64,000 nt of DNA from Cercis canadensis (GCA_003255065.1 QAOA01008473.1:1091700-1155699); one strand, 5' to 3'. Counted from the first letter of the stretch, positions 1 through 12,467 are shown. Notes: a model not told the origin generated them from the letters alone. Translations and numbers: made by a program.

Positions 1-78
1 ATGCACCCACAAGTTTTCATCCCAAAGCTTCTGTCTTTTCTACTTTGAAGTTATTTCCACAAAAGCAAATAGACAAAC

Positions 79-491
79 ATGACTCCTGTTACTTTCTCCT
101 TGCTCTTCCTCTTTTCTCTAGTTCTTCTCTCCATAGCTACAGGCCAAGAAAGAGCCCCCCATGGGCTTGGTTACGAGAACCCCGTAGCCTTTCCACCATC
201 AGCATATGACTTCTTCCATCCAAACGCACAAAAGCCTGAGAACAAAGACCCATGTGCTGCATCCAAATGTTCACCCCTGCCTCTAGCAGCTCAAGTGGAA
301 GCCACTCAAGTACATGAAAACAGAGCATCCACTCCCCATAAGTTTCTAGGAATTTGGGAGCTGCTGGGGTTGCCGGCATTGTCTTTGGTATTGCCTTTGC
401 TGTGCTTTTAGCTATGGGTGTTGTCTACTATGTAAGGGTCACACGCGGAGCCAACATGAGTCGAACCAATACCGTTCAACCTCACGCTTGA
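79..491 (+). CDS. Small secreted/membrane protein with interrupted reading frame
   Basis: An ATG at 79 opens a frame with a clear signal peptide (MTPVTFSLLFLFSLVLLSIA, then a likely cut before TGQE), followed by a proline-rich ectodomain with a Cys pair (PCAASKCSP). That frame runs to a stop at 409-411 with a nonsense-looking tail. From about 357 a different frame carries a convincing ending: a hydrophobic segment (GAAGVAGIVFGIAFAVLLAM), then YYVRVTRGANMSR and a short tail with a stop at 489-491. Signal peptide, extracellular part, one C-terminal membrane span and a short basic cytosolic tail make a sensible type I mini-protein. The two halves differ by one base (one lost or two gained) near 340-356, and the gap is too small for an intron. 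Either the assembly has an indel or this allele is damaged. I do not recognise a named family; function unknown. Confidence 0.6.
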
Positions 492-1417
492 ACTTGAAGT
501 GTCTTCTACAGTGACTTAAAAATCTCAGCTTAGAACAGGGAATACAACCCCTACCCCTTAGCCTTCATCCCAAATCCCAATCCCTCGAAATCTTTTCCCC
601 ACCCCAACCATCTCACTTACTCATCTCCCACTCTTAGTTGCCTCTCTTTTCTGTTCTTTTTTTTTAAGTTACCATTTGAATTTGATTAGGGAATGTATGT
701 ATGATTGTGATAGTGATTAATGTCCATGTTACTTGACAATTACCTGTGTCATGAGTTTTCTAATTTCTCTTTCTTTTTTATCTTAAAAAAAATAAAATAA
801 ACTGGTCAGTCATAACCTATTGGGATAATTTAATGACTACTATTGCACTGCGCAGCAAAAGCCTATACAGAAATGCAGGTTCAATAACTTGTATAGGACA
901 CATCGATATCAATTAACGAGCATAAATTTTCTACATAAATTCTCTGCCAAAAGTGTCTTCTTTGCTGCTAATGAAGAAAATGAAACGAATTAAACAAAGG
1001 AGGAAGAGTTGTGGTCTACGTCTGTATAATTTCTAAACTCATACTTCATACACTCAAGTCTTTAATGTAGCTTTGCTCTTAGGACTTGAGGCTAAGAACT
1101 GTCCAGAGCAAAATCCAAATCATATCAATTCTTTCAACCAATGTGAAAACTAATATGTGCATTTCATTGACAACCGTGGCGAAAGTAAATTCTACTCTTT
1201 AAAGATTTGTAGCATTGCAAAGACAATATCAAGCATCTTGATGCATATATTTAAACAACATAGGAGTAATGCAAGAACATTGCATAGGACCTCTGCTCTG
1301 TCATGTGCATATCCGTTTAACAAATCAGAATATGAAGATTAAAATTAAGGCTTAAGGTATACATGTCTTAATATCACAAAGGTTGACATTTGAACAGAAA
1401 GCACTCAGGAATCATTT
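492..1417. other. Intergenic / 3' flanks, nothing coding seen
   Basis: AT-rich spacer between two convergent genes. The first part is the pyrimidine-rich 3' UTR of the preceding gene. A short open frame at 1157-1342 has no domain, signal peptide or splice context and is taken as chance. Confidence 0.6.
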
Positions 1418-2774
1418 CTACCACCCACGTGAGCTAAGAGACTCTATCAAAGGTCCAAATGTCTGATCCACAGTTTTGTTCCATAAATGTGCAACTTCTG
1501 AACGTGATTTCTTCCCGAACATGGGTTCTTTAACCTGGTTGAGTATCAAGGCTGAAAGGTTAGATTTGAAAGTATCAAACTAAACGAGGAATGTAAGCCT
1601 CAGGGGTGACACTGCATAATAGATAATGGGTCCTTTATTTCTAATGTTAAAGTTGCTCTGGCCTGTGGCGTTTGAATCAGATGGCGACCCTTCCATCTAT
1701 AAGAATGATAACAGTCATGGAAGTTTATAAAATTAATGGAGAGTAGAGTATAAAAGTGAGTTTAGTTTATTACTTTTCAGTTTCCATTATACTTTTTTGA
1801 CAACAAAGACAAACACACAGCGCAATAGAATGCCTAGCATCATCAAGAAACATATCAAACAGATTTAACAAAAATGTTAAATATTTGCATCTTAAATGTC
1901 ATTACTGTAATTCCCAGTAAACTCCACACTCGGCTAACTGGCAAACATCTAATTTTCTGTTGTAATTCATTGCGGACAAGTCCACACTCAAAATTTCAAG
2001 CGGGTTCATTCTGTTAAGCGTTAAACGCTGCCAGTATAGCCAACTACCTAAACATGCCTGCACTAAGGAGGCTAAAGCAAAGGGCCAACCTTTAGTAACT
2101 AGATACTCTATCAATATACATTGCCCCACCAGCCTAAAGAACTATGGCGTTTCCGATAGAACTGAAAATTGACAGTAATAGCTCAATTTTTAGAATGTCC
2201 TGACCAGTCATAAGACGTGAACTCAGAATGATCAAGAAAATAAATTCAACATATGCATCAATCAAGAGTAAGGTGCAGAAACAAGTGAACTCAGAATTAG
2301 GTTTGTCAATCATGTTTTATCAATATGATTCATTAGACCAACAAATTATTGGGAATGCAACAAAGGTGCAGGGCCAATTATTCTAGGTATTTTGACAAAT
2401 CCATATATAATAATCACATCATCAACAATATGGCAATTAAATATTCGAGCTTTCATCTCTATTCGTGAACTTGAGAATGAATCGATTAGAAGAAGGAACG
2501 AAAAATTATTGGTATTTACCTGGGCTTGGTGACGGGATTGAGATTGGGTATCCGGAATGGTTTTGTAGATGTATCTGCGTTGCTCCAATACTATAATTCC
2601 TGTAAATAAAGTTCCCAGTGTAACCCCAAGAAGCCGCTCCTTTGTAATTTTGTTTTAAGAATTGAGGGGAAAAACGAAAAGAAAAATTCAGGAGGGAAAA
2701 AAAAATGGAGGAACAGACACAGAATTTATATAGTTGATTATATAAGAGAGTACCTGGGCAAGAATACTAATCAT
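1418..2774 (-). CDS. 85-aa membrane-anchored conserved-looking small protein, three exons
   Basis: Three short exons join in phase 0 through GT-AG introns: 2774-2754 (only 21 nt, MISILAQ), 2639-2520 (ERLLGVTLGTLFTGIIVLEQ, then RRYIYKTIPDTQ and onward) and 1534-1418 (VKEPMFGKKSRSEVAHLWNK, ending in SSRGW). The total is 85 codons plus stop. The N-terminal half has one hydrophobic span (LGVTLGTLFTGIIVL) followed by Arg/Lys, so the protein is probably a single-pass membrane protein facing a basic tail to one side. The C-terminal half looks amphipathic, with a HLWNKTVDQTFGP core. From memory, similar short proteins (MISxLAQERLLG start, SSRGW end) occur across plants, but I cannot name a function. 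A cluster of TGGGCY elements lies just upstream, as is common for nuclear genes of mitochondrial or ribosomal proteins; that link is inference. No single open frame reveals this gene because its exons are tiny. Confidence 0.8.
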
Positions 2775-2983
2775 GGTTTCGTCGCTATAAATTGTTGTTT
2801 TCCAGCAACAGATTTGTTAGAAAAAGAAGAAAAGAAAGGCGAAGATTTTCAATTGCAGCTGCAGAACTCACTGGAATTGGACAAGGGAAACAGGGCAGAG
2901 ATTTTCTTCTTATTCTCTGTACGGATGCCGAGTAGTCGACGATAGAAGCGGCGTCGTATATCTGCGAGGCTCAGTCATTGATT

Positions 2984-3066
2984 GGCCCACGAGTTGCCCC
3001 TCTGTGGGCTTGGAACAGTTCACGAGGCCCATGTTTTATTCTTTAAGTGAAAAGGTCACAAGCCCA
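2984..3066. promoter_or_regulatory. Cluster of four TGGGCY (site II-like) elements
   Basis: GGCCCA at 2984-2989, TGGGCT at 3005-3010, GGCCCA at 3026-3031 and AGCCCA at 3061-3066 fall within 83 bases, 210-290 bases upstream of the ATG of the minus-strand mini-protein. Site II elements (TGGGCC/T) are known TCP-bound promoter elements of plant genes for ribosomal, mitochondrial and cell-cycle proteins. Assignment to the gene at 1418-2774 rests on position only. Confidence 0.5.
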
Positions 3067-5984
3067 TGTTTTATTTATTTTAAAGTTCACAACACAAGGC
3101 GTAGATTGACCTTTGTAGTTTCCAATCGTCTATGTTGTTCTTAAACATGTTATGCCTAAGACAGGGGGAGGCAGAGGAGGTGCGTAGGCTGAACCTGCAA
3201 AAAAGGCGCAGGTCTGAACAAATGATTTGAGGAGCCTTTTTGAGCATTATGGCAAACGGGTTTTGGCATGTGACTTCCCTGCCATTGCCAATGACCACCT
3301 TCTAAAAAATAAATGGTCCCCACCGGCACCCACTCTCTGCTTCACTCACTCAGCTCTAGTGTAGAAACCCCTTTCCTTTCCGCTCATCTTGTTTCTTCTT
3401 CTTGTATTGTATTGTATGCCAAATTCACATTCACATCCTCAATCATCCCTCTCATTCCACTCTTTCTTTCCCCATCATCTTGTCATCGCTTAAATTCTCA
3501 ACTTATTCCTATCCAAGCAAAATAAAAAGAAAAACAAGAGAACCATTAAGTCATACTTTTTTCTTTTTTTGGAATTCAATTATATGGATAGGGATAATAA
3601 AGTCCATTCCTATTATGACTCTTTCAAACGACATGTGAAACAAGACAGAAATTCAAACATCGCAACTGTTCACGATAGAAATAATGATTTGGCTGAAAGA
3701 GCCATCCTCTTCAATTCAAGCAACAATGGTATTGGTTGCAACATTATACTCATACTTATTATTTAGCAGCTACGAGGGAAGGGTTTCCTTGAAAGGAGGC
3801 AATTGCATGTGGTGGTCCTGTCCTGTTGAGCTGGAAATAATACGTCTCCCTCAGTCCCACTCCCTTTATAAGTCCAAAACACAAAAGCTATTTGCCTTTT
3901 GTTGATTCTGTTCAGTGTTCGGCGACATTTTCAGGGGCATGTGCAGACTACACACTCTTTCTCTCTCTCTCTCTCTCTGTGTTTTTGCTCTTTCATGCTA
4001 ACTAGTTATCTTCTTTCTTTGAGCCCCAGTCCTGTAAATGCTGTATATTTTTCCCCAAGCAGTTCAAAGTAAGACCTCTAATATCATTATAAATTCACCA
4101 CTTCCTTGTTGTACACCCGTACTTGTTTTTGTCTTCAACAAATTCCACAGAGATCAAAAATTACACGGACTTACCTGACAATGACATTGTTTTTGGCTTT
4201 TGTAAGTTACCTTACCCAGAATCACACTGTATCCTTACCTTGGTCCACTTATCCTATTCTGCTCTAGTTGCAGTACAACAATGTCTTTAAAATGTAAAGT
4301 AGAAGCCAGAATTCATATCAAGTTTCGATTTGGAGTATCAATGCCGAATAGGTTTTTTCTTTTTTAAAATAAAAAATAAAAAATTGGGTCATCAGTAGTT
4401 AACTCGTCTATGTTCTGGCAGGTATTTCCTCTGAAACAAGAGGTTTTAGAGATTCCTTGGGAATCTTTTGGGATTTGGAAAACTATTTCTGTGTCGGGGG
4501 AATTTGTGGGTTTAAGATGTTGAAAAGAATTCAGCAATATCATCTGTCCACTTCAATGAAGACAACTGTTTAAAGCGATTTCCAGCCTTTTCTTTTCCCT
4601 TTCTTAGCTGGAATTAGTCAAGGAAGTCCTGTGTTTTGTTTTCGGGATGCTAGAGAATAGAGAGTAGACATTAGAGACTCACCTTTCAACTTTCAGGTAC
4701 AGTATCTCCTATTACCTCTCCTAGTACTCATCCCAGCTCCTCGGTAACAATGCAACTTACTCGACAAGCATGGAAAGTTTGACTTGAATTCTTCTCAGTT
4801 CCCACCATCTATAAAGCACTTTACCCTCTATTCCCATTATAACTCCTCCATTATTGACTTCCATTGTCCGTGTCACTTCACTTTGAGACTCTCGTGCTGT
4901 TTCCATTTCTTGTTATTGTTATTCTAAATGTTTCTGATTTGTTGTTGGTTCACTCAAAGCAATGCTTAATTTACTCTGTTTCTTGAAAAGAGGTGTGAGA
5001 ATGAGAGTTTCTGATTGTTTAAACGATTCTGTCTTGCTTCCATTTCTGAAGCGGCTTTGATGTCTTGCTTCCAGAAACACAGAACAAGTTACTGAAATTG
5101 GAGGCCTTATAAGGGAGTTCATGGGGTGATGCATGTTGACAATGCGATTGCTCTGGTGGCAGCATTTGCTATTGCTTATACTGATACAACTTCTATGGCC
5201 CAATAGTTGGAGCTACAGCTTATTTGGTAAGCTAGTGTTAAAATTTTATCCCTTTCAGAAATTTCAGGTTCTGGCTTTGTGTTTCCATGTGCAGGCTATC
5301 AATTAGCCTGACAAAATCTAGATTGACTTGGTCAAAGGGCTCCTCATTGGACCACTTATTCTCAGAATCAAATTAAAAAGGAGTTCATAATTTTTACTCT
5401 GTTTCGACAGCATACCATCAAGTACTCTTCTTCTTTTTTAAATAAGAAATTAGTCTTCATCTGCCTTACCATTTTCTAAAAGGGTGTAGATTCTGTAGAT
5501 TATGGATGAGCCAATTATTTGAAAATAGTGATGATATCTTAACTAGAAGGACCATGCTTGTTGCTGACATACACACTGCAGGTGAAGCTTTGTTCAATTT
5601 CAGGAGTTCCTTTGGTGGCCCACAGCAATTCAGATGTAGCATTGCCAAATACCCATGCCAAAGGCAATGGCCTTGTTTTAACTGCTATCCGCTAAAAGAT
5701 CCAGGTGCTTTTCCTCTGTAAGCTCCCTCTCACTATCTCTCAAATTTATTTATATATAACTAAAATTGCCTGCGCACTATGTAAGTCTGTACATGAGGCA
5801 TGAGAAAAGAATTCATAATTCTTAAACAACTTGATAAAATGTAATGCTTTATTATATTGGTCTTCTAGTGACCCCATTTCTATATTAGGAAAATGGTTCT
5901 GTGGCTTTCGTGTCATTGTTTACTTAAAAAATTTCCATTTTGAAACAAGTCCATGATGAGAAAAGCTCTGTAATTGAGAAACAG
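3067..5984. other. Intergenic region and unrecognisable front of the kinase gene
   Basis: Mostly AT-rich non-coding sequence with a CT microsatellite near 3960. Frames at 3313-3905 and 4919-5203 show no domain. Between about 5540 and 5720 there is slightly higher coding character, ending at a possible donor (GATCCAG, then GT), but the frame phase does not fit the next kinase exon and I recognise no domain in it. The extracellular part expected of a receptor kinase is therefore not identified; it may be lost or too diverged to see. Confidence 0.4.
3959..3979. repeat. (CT)n microsatellite
   Basis: An uninterrupted run of CT dinucleotides, about ten units, in non-coding sequence. Confidence 0.9.
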
Positions 5985-7859
5985 GGGGATAGCAGCAAAA
6001 ATAGATGGGAATAATGAGGTTCCAACACTTACACCTTTGCAAGAAAATCAAGTTAACAGACCAAGAAGAAAAAAGGTTGGTGCCGCAGTTGGCGGGGTTG
6101 TTGCTGCCTTAATCGTGATTGTTATCGTGGTGATTGTCTATATCTGCTTGATGCGTGTTAAAAGATTTATAAGGCAAACATCTGAGACTGCATCTTCAAT
6201 GCCATCTCCAGGTTAGTCAAGTTGAGCTCCTTAACATTGTAGATACAAACTCTCAGGCTTGGGAATGTTTATTGATGATCATTATGATTTTGTCTCTACT
6301 TTCTTTACAGTTGAATTGGGAAGAGGAAACACTTGTGCTCCCTCTTCATATGATACACACAAGATAAGGCAATTAACAATATTGGAACTAGAACAAGCCA
6401 CGCGAAATTTCAGTGAAAGCAATATTATAGGCGGTGGTAGATTTGGTTTGGTTTACAAGGGTTTGCTTCAAGATGGATCTATTGTCGCTATAAAGAGGCG
6501 CTTGTTTGCTCTAACTCAAGATTTCACCCATCAGGTGAATCATGCAATCAACTTGAAAAAATCTCAAAAAGAGACTTCTTGGTGTAAACTGTAAACACTA
6601 TAACTGTTTTAATGGAAGACAGGTGAAGCAGATAGCTCGCATCCACCATATCCATCTTGTAAAGCTTGTGGGGTGTTATGAAGATAGCCATCAACAATTA
6701 CTTGTGTATGAATATCTCCCTAATGGAAATGTAGGGAATCACCTATATGGTACTCTGTCACTCTATCTATCTTTCCTGTGTTGATCTTATTCTGTTTTCA
6801 CCTTTTATCTTTCTGCCTAATTGCCACTTATTTTGCAGATAATGATGGTTTACCTATTGGAAAGTTAGACATGCGGCGAAGATTATTAATTGCCTTGGGT
6901 GCATCCAAAGGTACCTCTATTTTTTTGTGTCTTCTGCCTATTCCTTCTTTCTTACATTTAAAACAGTAAGTTTTTAATCTATCTATATATCATTCGTTCT
7001 GTAACAGGACTAGAACATCTTCACGGTCTAGATCCTCCTTTGCTTCACACACATTTCAGAACAAGCAATGTTCTTGTGGATGAAAAATTCACTGCAAAGG
7101 TTTCTGATTATGGATTTTGCAAATTGCAAAACAATGCTGACGAGGCTGGATCTTCTTCAAATATAGACTGCTTCATTGACCCAGAGTATGCAATTAATTC
7201 TAGTTTGAAGGAATGCACTTTGTTTTGCTAGAATAAACCTTTTCAGCTTTTTTCCAGCAGAAATTACTAAGAGGAAAATAGAACTTAATCCCAAAATATT
7301 TCTAGTTTTTTCATTTATCAATTGGATGTGCTAAAAAGATGGCAGTGCTAGAGGAATGAGTTTGTCTCTTGAGAACTGATTTTCTCAAACTTTGTTTCCC
7401 AAGGTTGAATTTATCACAAAACTTTTCAGAGAAGAGTGATGTGTACAGTTTTGGAGTCTTCTTACTTGAATTGACTAGTGGATGTGAAGCACGTTGCAGA
7501 AACCAATCAAACTCTGAGGAAAATCTAGTTTTTCAGGTATATACATGCGTTCAAACTCAATGGAATTCCATGATCACTTGTCTCCTGCACCTTACTTGTC
7601 CTGTTTTGTTTTGAAGGCTAAAAATAGCAACGACTTGGACAAGTTTCTGGACATAACACTTGGAGACCATGAAAAGCTTGCTGCTATAAAGATGATGGAG
7701 TTGGCATTGCTGTGTTTAGATGTCAATTTTAGAAGACCATCTATGAGGCAAATTGTAGACGAGCTGGAGCGAATTCAACAAAGAGAAATTGCTCCCTTGC
7801 ATTCTCACACCATTGAGGAGATTGGTGTGGTCACTCTTGGGAGTGAGCTCTTCAAATGA
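5985..7859 (+). CDS. Receptor-like pseudokinase, TM plus kinase domain (5' end not found)
   Basis: Seven exons (5985-6211, 6311-6534, 6623-6749, 6839-6910, 7008-7185, 7404-7536, 7617-7859) keep one frame of about 400 codons with GT-AG borders throughout. Exon 1 holds a basic patch (RPRRKKVG) before a 20-residue hydrophobic span rich in Val/Ile, which fits a single-pass receptor. The kinase domain begins near [17 protein letters not shown] and has the glycine loop ([11 protein letters not shown]), the VAIK lysine, a hinge [10 protein letters not shown], and [16 protein letters not shown] in the C lobe. The catalytic loop reads LHTHFRTSN, so the HRD aspartate is missing and the usual Lys is Arg, and DFG is DYG. 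Family: RLK/Pelle. It probably signals as a scaffold rather than by phosphotransfer (inference). No start codon or ectodomain was found upstream, so the gene is either 5'-truncated or its front is highly diverged. The stop is at 7857-7859. Confidence 0.65.
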
Positions 7860-8872
7860 GCCTCGTCTTCTCATACCAAATCTCTTTCTATTTTTTAATA
7901 ATTAGTTTTTGGGATACAATTATTATTATTATTATTATTTATTTCGTTACTATAAGTATATTGGCGACAGAAGAAAATTCATTTGTAAACATATTCTTGA
8001 AGTAAATGAATTATACAAAAACAGTAGGGTTAAGTTGGATATTTAAAATTTTAGATAAAAAAATGTACTACTGAAATTACCAGAAGCAAAAGGATTTTTA
8101 TTATAATTCTTATCTATTCCCTCATTAGCATAACATTGTTTGGATATTATCAGTAACAAATGTTTTGTCACATAAATTATGTTTATCATCATCAATATCT
8201 AATGGTTTTGAAGATTTTCTCTAACATACTTGAACAAACAAAGTTCAAGATCAAAATAAAAAGATTACATGATTCTTTAATAAATGTTTGAGTTTTTTAG
8301 ATTCCAAAAGGGAGAAATTATTCATCTTTTGCAACTACTCCCAAAAAGAACATTGTTTGTTTCTACTACGTTAATAATAGCTTTCTATTTTTTATTCTAA
8401 CAATTAAAAGAAACAAACCTAAACTCTTAATTGAGTTCTTAAACAATGAAATTGTCTAAATCTTTTTTTTTTTTGGTTTTGTGTGTACTAAAATATTTTC
8501 GCAGAATATGGAATAGGACGAAAACAACGGGGAAAAAGTAAGTAAATTATGTACTTTAAGTATTTTTTTAGTGTCATGATGTATTTTAATAGTGCATAGT
8601 AATTAGTAAAGGTCCATTAATAGTAAGTAAGAATAATGATATGATTAATTAAAGCCCCCACCTTGAGGTATTGACCCAATTGTTACCGTGGTGTGTTTCC
8701 GGAAACAAACGGTGTCGCATAGAGCAAAGACGGGGCGAGGATTCTGATTTCCGAGTCAAAGTGTGTGTTACTCACTGTTATAAGCCCAATCTCAGAGATA
8801 GAGACACAGATCTGTGAGTCCATCACTTCAACGGCGAAGGCGATCTTAAACCCTCCAAAACCATAACCAAAA
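7860..8872. other. Spacer and PDI promoter region
   Basis: AT-rich spacer with an ATT trinucleotide run near 7918-7941. The last ~200 bases are less AT-rich and include the likely 5' UTR of the PDI gene. No gene was seen; the minus-strand frame at 8683-9012 is a shadow of the PDI first exon. Confidence 0.6.
7918..7941. repeat. (ATT)n microsatellite
   Basis: About seven ATT units in the 3' flank of the kinase gene. Confidence 0.85.
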
Positions 8873-11800
8873 ATGCTACGTCGACTCGTCCTTGTCCTTT
8901 CCCTTACTGGTCTTCTCCTTCTCTCTTCTTTCTCTTTCACTCTATCCAAGGCCGTTGACAGTGACGACGATGAAGATCTCAGCTTTCTCGAAGAAGCTGA
9001 TGACAGCTCCACTTCACCCGGGGACCACCAACACTACCCAGATCCCGACCAGTTCGACGAAGACGATGATCTCGAGGACTTCTCCGGCTTCGATGACTCG
9101 GAAGCCAACACGGATGATTCTCACAAAGAGCCCGAGTTTGACGAGAAAGACGTCGTTGTATTAAAGGAGAGGAATTTCACCACCGTCATAGAGAACAATC
9201 GCTTTGTAATGGTGGAATTCTATGCTCCCTGGTGTGGTCACTGCCAGGCTTTGGCACCAGAGTACGCTGCGGCCGCCACCGAGTTGAAGGGCGAGAACGT
9301 CGTTTTGGCTAAGGTGGATGCCACCGAGGAGAATGAATTATCCCAGGAGTACGATGTTCAGGGATTCCCAACTGTCTACTTTTTCATTGATGGGGTTCAC
9401 AAGCCTTATACTGGCCAGAGGACCAAGTAAGTCTCATCAATTGCAAGGTTTTGATCTAGTTGTTGTTGGAACTTGGAACTGACTTCTTTATTACAATACA
9501 GAGATGCTATAGTGACCTGGATTAAGAAGAAGATAGGGCCTGGCATAAACAACATAACTACATTGGATGATGCCGAACGCATATTGACCTCTGAAAACAA
9601 AATTGTGTTGGGTTTTCTCAACTCTCTGGTGGTAAGTGTTCGCTAGTCTTTCTTGGAGTTATATCTGTCCTACGATCTTTCATTTTGGTTTTATTCTTTT
9701 GGACCTCTCAAAATAAGTCCCAAAAATATTTGGGTTCGTGATACTAGGATCATTTATCAAATGCATGTACTTTTGCTTAAAGAATTGATGGCTTCTTTCA
9801 CTTAATGCCCATTCTAAAGTGGTGATTTCTTATGCGCGTGGTTAGATACTTGTCATGAGAACAGTATTTTTTGCAAGCAGCTGTAATGATTAAAAAAATT
9901 GAAGAATTTGTTGGCTGTCATGACTCATTCATCTTATCATAATATGCAGGGTCCTGAAAGTGAGGAGTTAGCTGCTGCTTCAAGACTTGAGGATGATGTC
10001 AATTTTTATCAAACTGTGAATCCTGATGTGGCAAAGCTTTTCCATATTGAAGCAAATGCTAAACGCCCTGCTTTGGTCCTGCTCAAGAAAGAGGATGAGA
10101 AATTAAACCTTTTTGGTTTGTTTACTTTTTCATCCCTCTATTTTTCTTGAAATGTTCACCATTTAAAGGAAACTTACTTCGGGCCAAAAATAAAAAAGAA
10201 GGGAAACTTACTTTGTATCTTTTAATACCGTCTCTGCAGATGGCCAGTTTGTAAAATCTGCAATAGCTGACTTTGTGTACTCCAACAAGCTTCCTTTGGT
10301 TACCACTTTTACAAGAGAAAGTGCCCCATCAGTATTTGAAAGTCCAATCAAGAAACAGGTAATAAGTAAATACTTCTGTATTTTTTAATATTGTCAATTT
10401 TGGAAGAAATATTCTTTGGAATGGAGTCATAACAATATTCTGACAGTGTTATTTGTTTGAAACTCTACTTTTAGCTGTTGCTGTTTGTGACTTCTAATGA
10501 TTCAGGGAAGTTCGTCCCGATATTTCAAGAAGCAGCAAAATCTTTCAAAGGAAAGGTATATTTCTGTGCAGGCTATATTAAAATTCTATGCTATAGCACT
10601 CTTCCTTTTGAAAGCAAATCTGTCTACGAGTTTTATTTCATAGCTGGTGCAAATAAAATGGGACCAGAACCTTGTTATTCATAAGAATTTGGGCAGAGGA
10701 CTCTGCTGAGTGCTGAGGGAGTCATAAAAGTAGGTTGGAAAAAAGAAGCTATGAGGCAACTAAAATATTTAGCCAGGAAGGCTGGGCAGCTATCATCCCA
10801 ATGAATGTTGGATGCAGTTTTCTAACTGTGCGCCAGTTCACAGTTAATGAATGACCCTGCCCTTATTTGTGGAATCGCCATAGTTTAGCACTTGATTTTT
10901 CCTGACATCTGAAATTCATTCTTTCTTTTGTTTTAACTGCATTGTGCTCATGATAGCTACATGTATTATTTTAAAATATCAAGTATAATAACTTTTACTC
11001 ACCACACTTCTACTTGATTATCCTCCACCTCACCCACAAAAAAAATCTACGATTTCGGACTATAATTATTATGTACAATTTTCTGTTGCAGCTTATCTTT
11101 GTACATGTCGAAATGGATGATGAAGATGTTGGAAAGCCTGTTTCAGATTATTTTGGTATCACTGGAAACGCTCTCACAGTAATATTTTCTTCTCCTTCTG
11201 TGTATCTTTTATTCTACTTTCATTTAGTGGATATGTGTCATATGACGTATCATTTCCTTCGATTCAATTATAAATAAATTCACGTAACCAGTGAAATATC
11301 CTATTCAGGTACTTGCATACACTGGAAATGATGATGGAAAAAAATTTGTGTTTGATGGAGAGATCACTGTCGACAAAATCAAGGTACTCCCTCTCTCCTT
11401 TTCTCTCTGTTCATTCTGCTATTTGGTATGGAATGTGCACGAGTGGTTTCTTCCAAGCCTAACAATCTTAATCCTTGACATATCTCAGGCATTTGGGGAA
11501 GATTTCCTTGAAGACAAGCTAAAACCTTTCTTCAAGTCAGATCCAGTTCCTGAAAGTGTGAGTTATTATGCTTTCCAGCTATTGAATATGTTCTCTTTGG
11601 CCCTTTATCTAACATTTGTTATTTATTTTTATGACAGAATGATGATGACGTGAAAATAGTGGTTGGGAATAACTTTGACGAAATTGTCTTGGATGAGTCA
11701 AAGGATGTGCTTCTTGAGGTACAGTTATTATCCACTATCCAGTAATTACGAAGTAGTATTTGCCTTTGCACCTTGTTTATTTTAATTTATGATTGGTTGG

Positions 11801-12467
11801 AATGCTAGATTTATGCACCCTGGTGTGGCCATTGCCAAGCATTGGAACCAACATACAACAAGCTTGCCAAACATTTGCGTGGCATTGAGTCTATTGTAAT
11901 AGCCAAGATGGATGGAACAACAAATGAGCATCCCAGGGCAAAGGTAAGCCCAAACTCCAACTAGATGTCCCTGGTATATTGTATTAACTATTGCGTTTAT
12001 TAATTGAATTGGCATTTGGTTTCCCACTCTTGCTTTTGGCATCACACTAGAAGTCCTTTCTTTGTTTGCATATACTGAGTCTCGGGATAAGATTTGAAAA
12101 TTTATTGATCAGTGTTTATGCATGTTCACTTTGCAGGCTGATGGATTCCCTACTCTTCTCTTCTTTCCAGCAGGAAACAAGAGTTTTGACCCTGTATGTG
12201 AATTTATATATATATATATACTGCTCTATTCAGTAAAATTGTATTTGCATATGCTTTGTTATTATATGATCTGATATATATCTGGTTCCTTGATGCCTGC
12301 AGATTACTGTTGACACAGATCGTACAGTGGTGGCCTTTTATAAGTTCCTGAAGAAAAATGCGTCAATCCCATTTAAGCTCCAGAAACCAGACTCAACTCC
12401 TAAAGCTGGGAGTTCTGATGCCAAGGAGAGTCAGAGCAGCAGTAGCGAGGTGAAGGATGAATTGTGA
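8873..12467 (+). CDS. PDIL1-4: ER protein disulfide isomerase, PDI-like 1-4 type
   Basis: Twelve exons (8873-9426, 9502-9631, 9950-10115, 10240-10358, 10475-10555, 11092-11178, 11309-11383, 11489-11557, 11638-11718, 11809-11943, 12137-12193, 12303-12467) give 572 residues, close to the family's usual size. A signal peptide occupies about residues 1-27, followed by a long acidic stretch (about 30-90) typical of the PDIL1-3/1-4 group. The first thioredoxin domain has APWCGHC with its active cysteines at 121/124; two non-catalytic thioredoxin-like b domains follow; the second active site APWCGHC is at 460/463; and the protein ends in KDEL, the ER retrieval signal. It forms and rearranges disulfides in secretory proteins in the ER lumen. 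The ATG at 8873 is the first in frame and sits directly before the signal peptide. All junctions are GT-AG. The gene appears intact. Confidence 0.95.

Noticed and set aside
1902-2129. 75-codon minus-strand open frame
   Set aside because: It lies inside the second intron of the 85-aa gene; the spliced product explains the locus better.
8683-9012. Minus-strand frame over the PDI start
   Set aside because: Mirror of the acidic, repetitive PDI first exon.
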